Assembly: GCA_027069135.1 (NCBI GenBank)
Contig: JALXFE010000445.1
Coordinates: forward strand, 1 to 43,366
Direction of reading: 5' to 3'
Source of the DNA: Thermoanaerobaculia bacterium
GTDB taxonomy: Bacteria > Acidobacteriota > Thermoanaerobaculia > Multivoradales > JAHZIX01
Length of the DNA stretch: 43,366 nt
Shown: positions 24,502 to 32,602 of the stretch, piece by piece
Layout of the letters: every line of letters begins with the position of its first letter
Numbering within the stretch: the stretch's first letter is position 1
The notes under the pieces: model-generated
Told to the model about the DNA's origin: nothing
Database searches by the model: none
The model's input: the letters and a program-made list of their open reading frames with translations, nothing else
Program-made: the position numbers and the translations under genes

Positions 24502-26121
24502 ATGCAACGCTCAAAACGGCGCCTCATGACTCTGGTCCTGGCCTTGCCGATCTTGGTTTTGGTCTGCGGCTGGCTGTACATGCTGGGAATGGAGCACCTG
24601 GAGGGCGACCCTCGGACCTTCCTGGAAAGCCTCGGTTGGTCCGCGGAGACGCTGACGACAACGGGATATGGGGCCGATAGTAGCTGGAACCACCCGGCGA
24701 TGGTCGTTCTTTCGATTGTGGTCCAGTTCGCTGGCGTCTTCATGGTCTTTCTCCTCATCCCCATCTACCTGATTCCTTTTCTCGAGGAAAGATTCGACAC
24801 CCGCATGCCGCGAGCGGTGTCGGACCTCGAAGATCACGTCATGATTCTCGGCTACAGCGCTACGGTCGAGACTCTTCTCGATCGGCTGCACCAGGCGGGG
24901 GTCGGGACGGTGGTCGTGGAGCCCGATGAGACCCGGGCCCGGTGGCTTTTCGACAAGGGCCGTACGATCGTTCACCGGCCTCTTCGGGAGAGCGCTTTGG
25001 AGGCAGCGAATTTGGAGCAGGCTCGAGTGCTCATCGCGAACTCCACCGACGAGGAGAACGCCGGGATGATTTTGGCAGCTCGGGATATGGGTTTCGAGCG
25101 TGAAATTCTCTGCCTGGTGGAAGAACCCTTCCATCGGCGGCCTCTCATGTTGGCAGGAGCGACGGCGGTCTATACGCCGAGGCATATGTTAGGAGCGGCT
25201 CTGGCGGCGCAGGCAAGTCGGAGAATTAGCCCCCGGGTCTCCGGGATCGAGCAATTGGAGGAAGGGCTTGCCGTGCGAGAGCTCCGGATCCAGGAAGGGA
25301 GTCCCCTGGCGAATCAGACTCTTGCCAGTGCCGGCGTCGGAGCCCGCTTTGGGGCGACGATTATAGGGCTCTGGCGGGCGGGGGACTTCGAGCCCCGGCC
25401 GTCGGCCTCTTCCCAGCTTCCGGCCGGGGGCATCCTCATTGCCGTCGGCTCAGAGGAGAGCCTGGACCGCCTTGCAGAGATCGCAGCGCCATTGCCGGAA
25501 GAGGGGCCGTTCATCGTTTGTGGGTACGGCGAGGTCGGGCAGAAAGTAGCCGAGCTCCTACGGGATGCTGGTGAAGTCGTTCGCGTCATCGATCTGCAGG
25601 ATTTAGAAGGGGTGGATCGAGTCGGGGACGTCTTGGATTTTCGGATTCTGGAAGAGGTCGGAGTCCAGGAGGCTCAAGCTGTCGTCGTGGCCTTGGATTC
25701 GGATAGTGCGACCCTTTTCGCGACGGTGATTCTGCGGGATTTGGCCCCCGCCGTACCGATCATCGCCCGAGTCAACCGGGAGGACTCAGTACATCGAATC
25801 CACCGCGCCGGAGCGGCGTCGGCTCGATCTCTCAGTCAGGTTTCGGCCCAAGTTCTCGCCCGCAGGCTCTTGGGCGAAGACTCCGTTTCTTTGAATCCGC
25901 AATTGAAAGTGATGAGGGTCGAAAGCTCCGGCTTAGCGGGCAAGCATCCGGCAGAGCTCGCCATTCGGCAGAAGACGGGTTGTTCCGTCGTGGCGGTGAG
26001 CCGAGAAGGAAATATCTTGTCCGAGTTCGGCGAGGAGTTTCGATTTCAACCGGCGGACGCGGTCTTCGTCTGTGGAAATGTTGCGGATGTCGATGGGTTT
26101 CGACGGAATCTCGAGTCCTGA
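24502..26121 (+). CDS. Potassium channel protein with two RCK (TrkA-N/TrkA-C) modules
   Basis: 539 aa. Two membrane helices (about 8-28 and 66-92) flank a pore loop with the K+ selectivity filter TTTGYG. Two RCK modules follow. The first Rossmann fold starts DHVMILGYSATVETLLDRL, with Glu in VVVEPDE at the end of strand 2. A TrkA-C-like part (GLAVRELRIQEGSPLANQ) comes next. The second fold is FIVCGYGEVGQKVAELL with DLQDLEGV, then a second TrkA-C (LKVMRVESSGLAGKHPAEL). Two RCKs in one chain imply a tetramer with a built-in gating ring that binds nucleotide or cations. It resembles MthK/Kch-type channels. Confidence 0.92.
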   Translation: MQRSKRRLMTLVLALPILVLVCGWLYMLGMEHLEGDPRTFLESLGWSAETLTTTGYGADSSWNHPAMVVLSIVVQFAGVFMVFLLIPIYLIPFLEERFDTRMPRAVSDLEDHVMILGYSATVETLLDRLHQAGVGTVVVEPDETRARWLFDKGRTIVHRPLRESALEAANLEQARVLIANSTDEENAGMILAARDMGFEREILCLVEEPFHRRPLMLAGATAVYTPRHMLGAALAAQASRRISPRVSGIEQLEEGLAVRELRIQEGSPLANQTLASAGVGARFGATIIGLWRAGDFEPRPSASSQLPAGGILIAVGSEESLDRLAEIAAPLPEEGPFIVCGYGEVGQKVAELLRDAGEVVRVIDLQDLEGVDRVGDVLDFRILEEVGVQEAQAVVVALDSDSATLFATVILRDLAPAVPIIARVNREDSVHRIHRAGAASARSLSQVSAQVLARRLLGEDSVSLNPQLKVMRVESSGLAGKHPAELAIRQKTGCSVVAVSREGNILSEFGEEFRFQPADAVFVCGNVADVDGFRRNLES

Positions 26122-26475
26122 TCAGCGATCGCCTCGCAGCTCCCGGATTTTGTGGTCCCGCCGAGCCTCGATACGCTCGTATTCCCGGCGGTAGTCCTCC
26201 AACTCCTGGGGGTGGTTCGTGGGATCTCCCCGTTGGAGCCGTTGGCGGTGCATGATCTCTAGCTCCGCCAATTGAGCTTCGGCGCGATTGCGGGCTTCGG
26301 CCATCTTCTCTCGAATTTCGTCCGAGAGGGCCCCTACTTCGGGCCGATCGATGCCCTGTTGTTCGAGGCGCTCGAGAGCAGCTTCGTAGGCACTCTTCAA
26401 TCCTTTGTTTGCGGCTTTGTCTGCGGCTTTGTCTGCGGCTTTGTCTGCGGCTTTGTCTGCGGCTTTATCTGTCAT
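26122..26475 (-). CDS. Small helical protein with N-terminal KAAD repeats
   Basis: 117 aa. Residues 4-24 are five Lys-Ala-Ala-Asp/Asn units encoded by 12-bp DNA repeats; the rest is charged and helical (IREKMAEARNRAEAQLAELEIMHRQRL...), suggesting a coiled coil. No family is recognised and no ribosome site precedes the ATG. Composition and strand agree with a real gene: it ends exactly against the stop of the convergent channel gene. It could be a structural or nucleic-acid-associated protein; function unknown. Confidence 0.6.
   Translation of the reverse strand: MTDKAADKAADKAADKAADKAANKGLKSAYEAALERLEQQGIDRPEVGALSDEIREKMAEARNRAEAQLAELEIMHRQRLQRGDPTNHPQELEDYRREYERIEARRDHKIRELRGDR
26411..26470 (-). 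repeat. Five 12-bp tandem repeats (KAAD codons)
   Basis: GCGGCTTTGTCT is repeated exactly four times from 26411, with a fifth copy carrying one change (26459-26470). The unit is a multiple of three, so slippage changes length without shifting the frame. Confidence 0.9.
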
Positions 26476-26656
26476 AGGGGGAGAGTATCATCGGTCTCGG
26501 TGTCGACCCCGGGGGAATGACGCTTCCGGTGGGTGAACCGCGATGCGGCTCCTCACCGTATTTCCCTATGCGGCCTGCGTGGGATTTCCTTCCTTCCCGG
26601 GATCGCGTATCCTTGACTCCTCTACACAAGCCCCAAAGTCTTCCTTCGAGGTGACC

Positions 26657-27196
26657 ATGACCGCAGTCAAGACAATCTTCAAGACAATCTTCAAGATCTT
26701 TCCAGCATTGCTCCTGATGACCGTTACCGTTTCGGGCTGTCGTCCGGGGACCGGTGACGTGGCTGCGGAGGACCGGGAGGCCGCGCCGGAGTTCTCCCTG
26801 GCTTCCGTCGAGGGGGAGGAGCTGGGCCTTGGGGATCTCAGCGGTAAGGTAGCGATCCTCGATTTCTGGGCGACGTGGTGCTCACCGTGCCACCTTCAGG
26901 CGGAGATTCTCGAAGAGCTGCAGGAAGAATTCGCGGGCCAAGATCTGGAGATCGTTTCGATCGATACTGGAGAAGTTGCGGAAAGAGTCCGCACCTTTGT
27001 CGAGAAGAACCCCAAGGCCTTCGCGGTGCTGATCGATGCAGACAGCAAAGTCAGCGACGAGTTCGAGGTCACTGCCCTACCGACCGTGATTCTCCTCGAT
27101 CGACAAGGGCGCATCGCCTTCACCAGTGTGGGCCTCACCCCGGCGAACGAGCTGCGACCGGTGATTCAGACCGAGCTCGAGCCAGCACCCACCTAG
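26657..27196 (+). CDS. TlpA/thioredoxin-like lipoprotein
   Basis: 179 aa. The signal sequence ends in a lipobox (VSGC, Cys about residue 28), so it is probably membrane-anchored outside the cytoplasm. The thioredoxin fold carries the redox motif WATWCSPCH and the cis-Pro loop ALPTVILLDRQGRI, with PEFSLASVEGEELGLGDLSGKV at the start typical of TlpA/ResA. It should reduce disulfides, for example in cytochrome c maturation or protein repair. The ATG at 26657 follows GAGGTG; an upstream frame to 26543 has no ribosome site and would bury the signal peptide. Twelve-bp repeats encode TIFK-TIFK just after the start. Confidence 0.9.
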   Translation: MTAVKTIFKTIFKIFPALLLMTVTVSGCRPGTGDVAAEDREAAPEFSLASVEGEELGLGDLSGKVAILDFWATWCSPCHLQAEILEELQEEFAGQDLEIVSIDTGEVAERVRTFVEKNPKAFAVLIDADSKVSDEFEVTALPTVILLDRQGRIAFTSVGLTPANELRPVIQTELEPAPT

Positions 27197-27234
27197 AGAA
27201 ACCCACCTAGAGAAACTCAGTCTAGAGAAACCCC

Positions 27235-27266
27235 GCGGGCCGCTGGCGATGATCCAGCCGACCCGC
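27235..27266. terminator. Possible bidirectional terminator hairpin
   Basis: GCGGG/CCCGC and GCTGG/CCAGC form a two-part stem (27235-27266) between the convergent TlpA-like and OmpA-like genes. The U-tract is poor, so the call is tentative. Just upstream, CTAGAGAAAC occurs three times (27193-27230). Confidence 0.4.
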
Positions 27267-27285
27267 CCATTCTGTGGTTCCTAGG

Positions 27286-27897
27286 CTATTTCAGGACGAC
27301 GATGACGACCCGTCGGTTGGACAAACGTCCCTCTTCCGTATCGTTGTCAGCGACCGGTTCGCTCTCTCCATAGGAGATCACGGAAATCCGGTGAAGGGGG
27401 AATCCGTGCTGGCTGCTCAGGTGGCGGCGGACGGCCTCCGCACGGTTTAGACCCAACTCGTAGTTGTGGGCATCCGAGCCCTTGCTATCGGTGTGTCCTT
27501 GAATCTCGATGTAGACGTTCTCGTTCTTGCTCTTGACCATTGCCGCGAAGGCGTCGAGAGCGGCCTTGGCATCGTCTAAGAGCTCTGCCTCATCGGATTC
27601 GAAGTGGATCTGATCGTCGGTGAAGGTGGCCTCGTAGACGAATTTTCCTTCGGCAAGTCGGCCTGCGGCTACGGCTCGGTCCAGCGCATCCTGAGCGGTC
27701 TTGGAGGCGTCCTCGATCATCTGCTCCTGGTCGTCGAGGCGGGTCTGATTCGCCTCTACCTGGTCTTCGACCCCGTCGATGCGTTGGGTCATCTGCTCTT
27801 GGGTCGTCGCGACCTGCTGCTCTACATACTTCTTGGTCGCGCAACCCGTCGTCGCCAGGGTGGCGGCGAGGGCCACGGCGGTCCACTTGGTGTTCAT
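27286..27897 (-). CDS. OmpA-family lipoprotein (Pal-like)
   Basis: 203 aa. Signal peptide with lipobox ATTGC (Cys19), an Lpp-like coiled-coil segment (EQQVATTQEQMTQRIDGVEDQ...), then an OmpA C-terminal domain that binds peptidoglycan: IHFESDEAELLDDAKAALDAFA, IQGHTDSKGSDAHNYELGLNRAEAVRRHL and SNRRVVIVV. AGGAGG sits about 8 bp upstream of the ATG. It tethers the outer membrane to the cell wall, consistent with a diderm cell. Monocistronic by context. Confidence 0.93.
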   Translation of the reverse strand: MNTKWTAVALAATLATTGCATKKYVEQQVATTQEQMTQRIDGVEDQVEANQTRLDDQEQMIEDASKTAQDALDRAVAAGRLAEGKFVYEATFTDDQIHFESDEAELLDDAKAALDAFAAMVKSKNENVYIEIQGHTDSKGSDAHNYELGLNRAEAVRRHLSSQHGFPLHRISVISYGESEPVADNDTEEGRLSNRRVVIVVLK

Positions 27898-27984
27898 TCG
27901 ATATTCCTCCTCTCAAGTCATGGAAAGAAAAGCCCGTGTGGGGAAAAATCCTCGAGCGCGGGCATGCTACCAGCTATGAAGGGC

Positions 27985-28962
27985 TCAAGGGCGAGCGGGG
28001 ATTCCTCCCACGTAGCCCCGGCGGAAGGCGACCTTCCGCCGTTTGCCCCGAACTCGAACCTCGATTTTGTGGTACGAACCGTCGCCCTGGACTACGGTCG
28101 GGAAGCTCAAAATGTATTGATGGCGCAGATCGTCGACGACGGCGTTGCAGGCGGCGTCAACCTCTGATTTTCGGCGGATCGAGGCATAGCGTCCGCCGGT
28201 TTCATAGGCGAGCAGATTCAAGACGTCAGCAAAGCGGTACAGTTTGTGGCCCTCGGGGTCCAAGGCGTAGGGGCTCCCGGTATCCAAACCCAGCACGTAG
28301 ACCGGCAGCTCCGCCTGGCGGACCAGGTTCCGAGCCGTGGAAGCCTCAAGGGCGCTGGCATTGTCGACGCCGTCCGTGATGAGGATGGCCACCTGCTTCA
28401 AGCTGTCAATGCTGGTTTCGAGATCCGGCAACCAGGCGATGGCGTCGTGGAGAGCGGTGGTTCCATGAGGCATCCATTGGTCCTTGGCTTGGCGGAGGGT
28501 GGGAAGATCCTGGGTCGGTGGTATCTGGACCTCCAGATGGCCGCTGCCGAAGGTGGCAAGGGCCATCTGATCACCGGTCTGAGCGCGATCCAAGAAGCAG
28601 TCGAGGATAAGACGGCTGACTTCCAACTTGCCGCCGTTGGCGATGCTGCCCGACAGGTCCTGGAGGATGATGGTGCTGACTGGGGCCTCTCGGCCGGTCG
28701 CAAAATCCGGAGTCTCCAATCGCCGGCCGTCGATGTAGATCTCGAAATGTTTGGATTGGAGGTCCCGGACGTATCCCCTCGGGCCCTTCACGATGATCGG
28801 GACCAGAACCCAATGTACGTCCACGGTGCCATGAAACGCCGTCTCGCTGAAGCCTTGGGGCTTCTGAGCATTCCCTGACGAGGCTAGCAAGGCCATTGCC
28901 AGGGAGTAAAGAAGAGCTCTGGCTGGTAGTGTCGCGGGGTTGGGAGTCAAGGAGGACCTCAT
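27985..28962 (-). CDS. Exported VWFA-domain protein
   Basis: Up to 325 aa. A hydrophobic N-terminus (ARALLYSLAMALLASSGNAQ) is a signal peptide, followed by VHWVLVPIIVKGPRGYVRDLQSKHFEIYIDG, the opening strand pattern of VWFA-related acidobacterial proteins. The metal-ion site is intact here (DLSGSI, then a later Thr/Asp: ILITDGVDNAS). Likely a periplasmic or surface adhesion or scaffold protein. The start is uncertain: the ATG at 28962 overlaps the start codon of the plus-strand neighbour and has no ribosome site; TTG at residue 5 or ATG at residue 23 are alternatives. Confidence 0.82.
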   Translation of the reverse strand: MRSSLTPNPATLPARALLYSLAMALLASSGNAQKPQGFSETAFHGTVDVHWVLVPIIVKGPRGYVRDLQSKHFEIYIDGRRLETPDFATGREAPVSTIILQDLSGSIANGGKLEVSRLILDCFLDRAQTGDQMALATFGSGHLEVQIPPTQDLPTLRQAKDQWMPHGTTALHDAIAWLPDLETSIDSLKQVAILITDGVDNASALEASTARNLVRQAELPVYVLGLDTGSPYALDPEGHKLYRFADVLNLLAYETGGRYASIRRKSEVDAACNAVVDDLRHQYILSFPTVVQGDGSYHKIEVRVRGKRRKVAFRRGYVGGIPARP

Positions 28963-29215
28963 GTCGGATCAGGAAAACACGATCAATATTCGAAATATTT
29001 CCATCAAGTGCGCCAATTGCAATACGTATCAGACGCTCAGCGGCTTTGGCAAGCGGGAAGATTGGAACGTTTACACCTATGAGTGCGAAGATTCCGGGTG
29101 CGACCCAGCGGTGACTCGCACTCTGGTCGAGGTCCCCCAGCATCTGGATGAGTTCGCTAATCGCGACCCACAATGGCGCGGGGGCGGTCGTCACGGTGAA
29201 TTGGGCGATGCCTAG
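28961..29215 (+). CDS. Small Cys-motif (zinc-ribbon-like) protein
   Basis: 84 aa. The ATG at 28961 is well supported by AAGGAGG 5 bp upstream. Four cysteines in CANC and CEDSGC, 26 residues apart, suggest a metal-binding knuckle, with aromatic residues between. No signal peptide and no named family. The stop codon TAG lies within the first bases of the inverted-repeat element at 29212-29377, so the native C-terminus may have been replaced. Its start codon overlaps that of the divergent VWFA gene by 2 bp. Confidence 0.65.
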   Translation: MSDQENTINIRNISIKCANCNTYQTLSGFGKREDWNVYTYECEDSGCDPAVTRTLVEVPQHLDEFANRDPQWRGGGRHGELGDA

Positions 29216-29377
29216 CAGCCCGTGGCAAAAGTCGAACCGCGCTCCGAGCGGTTCTATCCGGCCGAATCTTCGTTGTCAAACCGCGATGATTCCCGAATCA
29301 TCTGCGGTTTTCCGCCTTGATTCGGCTCGAATACTCCTCGCTCTCGCTAGCGCCTGACTTCTGCCACGGGCTGCTAG
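29212..29377. mobile_element. MITE-like inverted-repeat element
   Basis: Terminal arms of 22 bp (29212-29233 and 29356-29377), CTAGCAGCCCGTGGC... paired with ...GCCACGGGCTGCTAG, differ at one base. Inside are a GAACCG/CGGTTC hairpin (29234-29254), a GCCGAATC/GATTCGGC stem (29261-29268 with 29319-29326), and within that a long hairpin AAACCGC-GATGATTC/GAATCATC-GCGGTTT (29278-29310). It has no coding capacity. TA at both borders fits insertion at TA, as in the IS630/Tc1 group, but a structured RNA or terminator remains possible. Confidence 0.6.
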
Positions 29378-29612
29378 ATATGCTAGCCTACCCTGCACGC
29401 GAGGGGTTCTGGGGCCTGGCTTTAGGACCTGGCTTTAGGGCCAATTAAGAAGCCGCTTCCAACGCATCGTAAAATCTCGGTCATCTGATGTTTTCCGGCT
29501 GCCGCATCGAGCGTCGGGACGAACGGGGAGTGAGGGCTCCGTCGGGGAGTCGATCCGGGGAAGACCGGGGTATGTTGACGGATTGTCCGCTTGGCTGATC
29601 ACGAGGGAGTCC
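29378..29612. other. Gene-free interval upstream of GapII-like gene
   Basis: 235 bp without a gene. It contains a 13-bp direct repeat CCTGGCTTTAGGA/CCTGGCTTTAGGG near 29416-29441. The promoter of the next gene should be here; no confident hexamers were found. Confidence 0.4.
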
Positions 29613-30680
29613 ATGAAGAATATCGTCCACATCGTAGGTACCGGGACAATCGGTGAGCCGCTCATCGGTTTGTTTAGCGATTTTGGCCACAAGATCGGGG
29701 TCGACGAGATCACGTTCCATAAGCGCACGCCTCTCGCATCGGATCGGGCAAAGATCGGCCATCTGATGCGCCGGGGAGCCAAGCTGGCGGTCGATCCGGG
29801 ACGGGAGAAAGCCTTCGAGGACCTGGGGCATAAGGTCAGCTTCAGCGCGATGGAGGCATTGGAGAGAGCCTCCGTCGTCATCGATTGCACTCCGGCGGGT
29901 AACGAGAACAAGGAAGCTTTCTACAAGGACCTTTCCGGCCCTAAGGGTTTTCTCTCCCAGGGGAGCGAGTTCGGTTTCGGAAAGCCCTACGCGAGAGGGA
30001 TCAACGACGAGGTCCTGGATCCGGAGAAGGATCGCTTCATCCAGGTCGTCTCCTGCAATACCCACAACATCACGACTTTGGTCCGAACTCTCTGTGAAGA
30101 TCCCTCGACCGGGGCTCTCGATCTGGAGAACGCCACCTTCGTCTGCATGCGCCGGGCCAACGATATTACCCAATCCGGGAGCTTCATTCCGGCTCCCCAG
30201 GTGGGGAATCACGATGATGCGGAGTTCGGGACGCACCATGCACGGGACGCCAACTCGGTATTTCGTACGATGGGCCACGATTTGGACCTCTTCTCCAGCG
30301 CAGTGAAGCTCAACACCCAATACATGCACTCCATCTGGTTCCAGATTCGATTCAACCGCGAAGTGACGGTGGAGGAGGCTACCCAGCGGCTGCGGGATAA
30401 CCATCGGGTGGCCGTCACCGACAAGCGTTCGGCGAACCTGATTTTCAGCTTCGGTAGAGACCACGGATACTATGGCCGCATCCTCTCGCAGACGGTCGCA
30501 GTCCTGCCGACGCTCACGGTGCATCGCAAGCGCAAGTTGGTCGGATTCTGCTTCACTCCCCAAGATGGGAACTCGTTGCTGTCGTCTGTCGCTGCGGCGC
30601 TTTGGCGCATCGACCCGGACCCGGAGAGTGTCTCCCGACGTCTGGATCCGCTGCGCCAATGGCTCTACCGGGAAATCTAG
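29613..30680 (+). CDS. Type II (archaeal-like) glyceraldehyde-3-phosphate dehydrogenase homologue
   Basis: 355 aa. The N-terminal nucleotide-binding motif VHIVGTGTIGEP is followed by VVIDCTPAGNENKEAFY. The putative catalytic Cys148 lies in VVSCNTHNITTLVRTL, matching SCNTTGLxRTL of archaeal GAPDH. VCMRRANDITQSGSF...GTHHARDANSVF and YMHSIWFQIRF continue the GapII pattern. It would oxidise glyceraldehyde 3-phosphate with NAD(P)+, or act on a related phospho-aldehyde; sequence differences from archaeal enzymes make the exact substrate uncertain. The start at 29613 has GAGGGAG 4 bp upstream. The rRNA methyltransferase gene starts 8 bp after the stop, so the two are probably cotranscribed. Confidence 0.72.
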   Translation: MKNIVHIVGTGTIGEPLIGLFSDFGHKIGVDEITFHKRTPLASDRAKIGHLMRRGAKLAVDPGREKAFEDLGHKVSFSAMEALERASVVIDCTPAGNENKEAFYKDLSGPKGFLSQGSEFGFGKPYARGINDEVLDPEKDRFIQVVSCNTHNITTLVRTLCEDPSTGALDLENATFVCMRRANDITQSGSFIPAPQVGNHDDAEFGTHHARDANSVFRTMGHDLDLFSSAVKLNTQYMHSIWFQIRFNREVTVEEATQRLRDNHRVAVTDKRSANLIFSFGRDHGYYGRILSQTVAVLPTLTVHRKRKLVGFCFTPQDGNSLLSSVAAALWRIDPDPESVSRRLDPLRQWLYREI

Positions 30681-30688
30681 CTGGCGCT

Positions 30689-31945
30689 ATGGCCTCAGAA
30701 TCTTCGTTACCGGTAGCTCCCGAAGCCGGGAAACTGAAGGAGTCGGGACCTGCAGAGCAGGAAGACCTGGAGCTGACCATCGACAAGTTGGTGGCCGGCG
30801 GGGACGGCTTGGGGCGCTTCGAGGGATTTCCGATCTTCGTGCCCCGGTCGGCTCCCGGCGATCGGCTGAAGGTGCGTTTGACGGAGCGAAAGGCCGACTA
30901 TGGCCGGGCCGAGATTCTCGAGATTCTCTCCTCCGGATCCGGTCGCCGAGAGCCGCCCTGTCGCTATTTTTCCGACTGCGGCGGCTGTGATCTACAGCAT
31001 CTCGAAGACGCCGTGCAGACGAAGCTCAAGGCTGAGGCGTTGCGGGAGACCCTGCAGCGGCTCGGGGGTTTTCGAGAGCTGCCCCCCATTCGCATCCGGG
31101 TCGGAAACCCTTGGGGGTATCGCCTCCGGACGCAGTTGCACACCGAGGATTCCGACGTCGGAACGCGGATCGGCTACCTCGCCCGGGGGAGCCATCGGCT
31201 GGTCCCCGTCGACCGCTGCCCGGTGTTGGTCCCCCAGCTCGAGCATTGGCTCCCCCGTTTGCCAGGCCGCCTAGGGGAGACACCACCCCGGCGGTTGGAT
31301 CTCTGCGCCGGAGGTGACGGGGCGGTGACGATGGCGCCCCGGATCGAGGGCCTTCCTCACGGGGAGGTCAAGACCGAAATCGCGGGTTTCACGCTAGCCT
31401 ACGACGCTCGATGCTTCTTTCAGGCCCACCACTCGCTCCTGGGTGCCTTGGTGGAGGAGGCGGTAGGGGATTGGGCTGGAACCCTGGCCTGCGATCTCTA
31501 TGGTGGGGTCGGCTTGTTCAGCCTTCCCCTGGCTCGAACCTACGACCGGGTCGTTTCCGTCGAGGGAGACCGACTGGCCAGCCGATTCGCCCGCAATAAC
31601 GTCCGCCGGAACCGGGTCGCCAACGTCGAGGTGGTCTCCCGATCGGTAGAGAGCTGGATCACCCAAGGGGCGGATACCCCCGACCGCGTTCTCGTCGATC
31701 CACCCCGGACGGGCCTCTCGCCCCGGGTTCGCAGCCGTCTCCTCAAGATTCTCCCCAAGAGGTTGACCTACGTTTCTTGTCATCCGGCGACTCTCGCCCG
31801 GGACCTGAGAGCCTTCAAGCCACAATATCGTCTCGAGAGCATCACTGCCCTGGAGCTCTTTCCTCAGACCGGGCACTTAGAGGCGGTCGTCCAATTGGTG
31901 CTCCGAGATGCCGTCGGCGGCCCCTCGGACGAGGTCTCCAAGTAG
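30689..31945 (+). CDS. 23S rRNA (uracil-5-)-methyltransferase RlmD/RumA family
   Basis: 418 aa. An N-terminal TRAM-like OB domain (DLELTIDKLVAGGDGLGRFEG) precedes a [4Fe-4S] cluster motif CRYFSDCGGC plus a later Cys (DRCPVL). The SAM-binding region is CDLYGGVGLFSLPLA with VEGDRLASRFARNN. DPPRTGLSP and the nucleophilic Cys in YVSCHPATLARDL complete the catalytic site. It methylates uridine at C5 in 23S rRNA or tRNA; assignment within RlmC/RlmD/TrmA is not resolved. Start at 30689 has a weak ribosome site and probably relies on coupling to the gene 8 bp upstream. Confidence 0.88.
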   Translation: MASESSLPVAPEAGKLKESGPAEQEDLELTIDKLVAGGDGLGRFEGFPIFVPRSAPGDRLKVRLTERKADYGRAEILEILSSGSGRREPPCRYFSDCGGCDLQHLEDAVQTKLKAEALRETLQRLGGFRELPPIRIRVGNPWGYRLRTQLHTEDSDVGTRIGYLARGSHRLVPVDRCPVLVPQLEHWLPRLPGRLGETPPRRLDLCAGGDGAVTMAPRIEGLPHGEVKTEIAGFTLAYDARCFFQAHHSLLGALVEEAVGDWAGTLACDLYGGVGLFSLPLARTYDRVVSVEGDRLASRFARNNVRRNRVANVEVVSRSVESWITQGADTPDRVLVDPPRTGLSPRVRSRLLKILPKRLTYVSCHPATLARDLRAFKPQYRLESITALELFPQTGHLEAVVQLVLRDAVGGPSDEVSK

Positions 31946-32002
31946 AGCTCTCGTTTCCCCGTCCCGGTTTCCTCTGAGCCCGGGAGGGTGTCTAAGGAGG
32001 GT

Positions 32003-32602
32003 ATGAGCACGATGCTGGCCATCCCTTCCAAGGGACGAACACTTCAGAGGACCGCCAAGATGCAGCGCAGCGGGGAACGGGACCTTCTAAGAGCCTTGGC
32101 GGGGGGCGACCGCAGCGCCGCTCAGGACCTCATCCAAGAAACCTATCCACAGATCTACGGTGCTCTGTTTCGCTTGTGCGGGGATCGGGATCTCGCGGCA
32201 GATTTGACCCAGGAAACCTACCGCCGGGCGTGGAGTGCCATCGGCGGCTTTAAAGGACGGTCCCGTTTTTCCACCTGGCTGTATCGAATCGCCTACACCT
32301 CTTTTCTAAATCACGTCCGTCGGCCCCGTCCGGTCCAATCTCTCGACGAAGATGGGAGCGAGCGCCTCGTCGACACAGCTCCTTCCCCGGAGGAAGTAGC
32401 GGGACAAAGCGGCGAGGCCTACCGCCTACGGAAAGCGGTCATGGCCTTACCGGAGCCTCTTCGTGGCACCGTCGCCAGCCGGTTTTGGGGAGAGCTGCCC
32501 GTGCGGGAGATCGCTCAGGAGGAGTCGGTGACCCCGGTCGCGATTCGCAAGAGATTGAAGAAAGCCATGGGGCTCCTCGCCGTGGCATTGGAGGAAGTCT
32601 GA
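32003..32602 (+). CDS. ECF RNA polymerase sigma factor
   Basis: 199 aa. Region 2 is seen in LFRLCGDRDLAADLTQETYRRAW and FKGRSRFSTWLYRIAYTSFLNHVRR, region 4 in LPEPLRGTVASRFWGELPVREIAQEESVTPVAIRKRLKKAMGLL, a helix-turn-helix. AAGGAGG lies 2 bp before the ATG at 32003 and 11 bp before another at 32012, so the exact start is open. The stop overlaps the ATG of the following VWA membrane protein by one base (TGATG), so the pair is translationally coupled. That protein is the likely anti-sigma or sensor (inference). Confidence 0.92.
   Translation: MSTMLAIPSKGRTLQRTAKMQRSGERDLLRALAGGDRSAAQDLIQETYPQIYGALFRLCGDRDLAADLTQETYRRAWSAIGGFKGRSRFSTWLYRIAYTSFLNHVRRPRPVQSLDEDGSERLVDTAPSPEEVAGQSGEAYRLRKAVMALPEPLRGTVASRFWGELPVREIAQEESVTPVAIRKRLKKAMGLLAVALEEV

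Noticed and set aside
29212-29377. tRNA, integron attC site or intrinsic terminator
   Set aside because: No tRNA cloverleaf or T-loop motif, no integrase or cassette context, and no U-tract after the outer stem; the long near-perfect arms fit an inverted-repeat element better.
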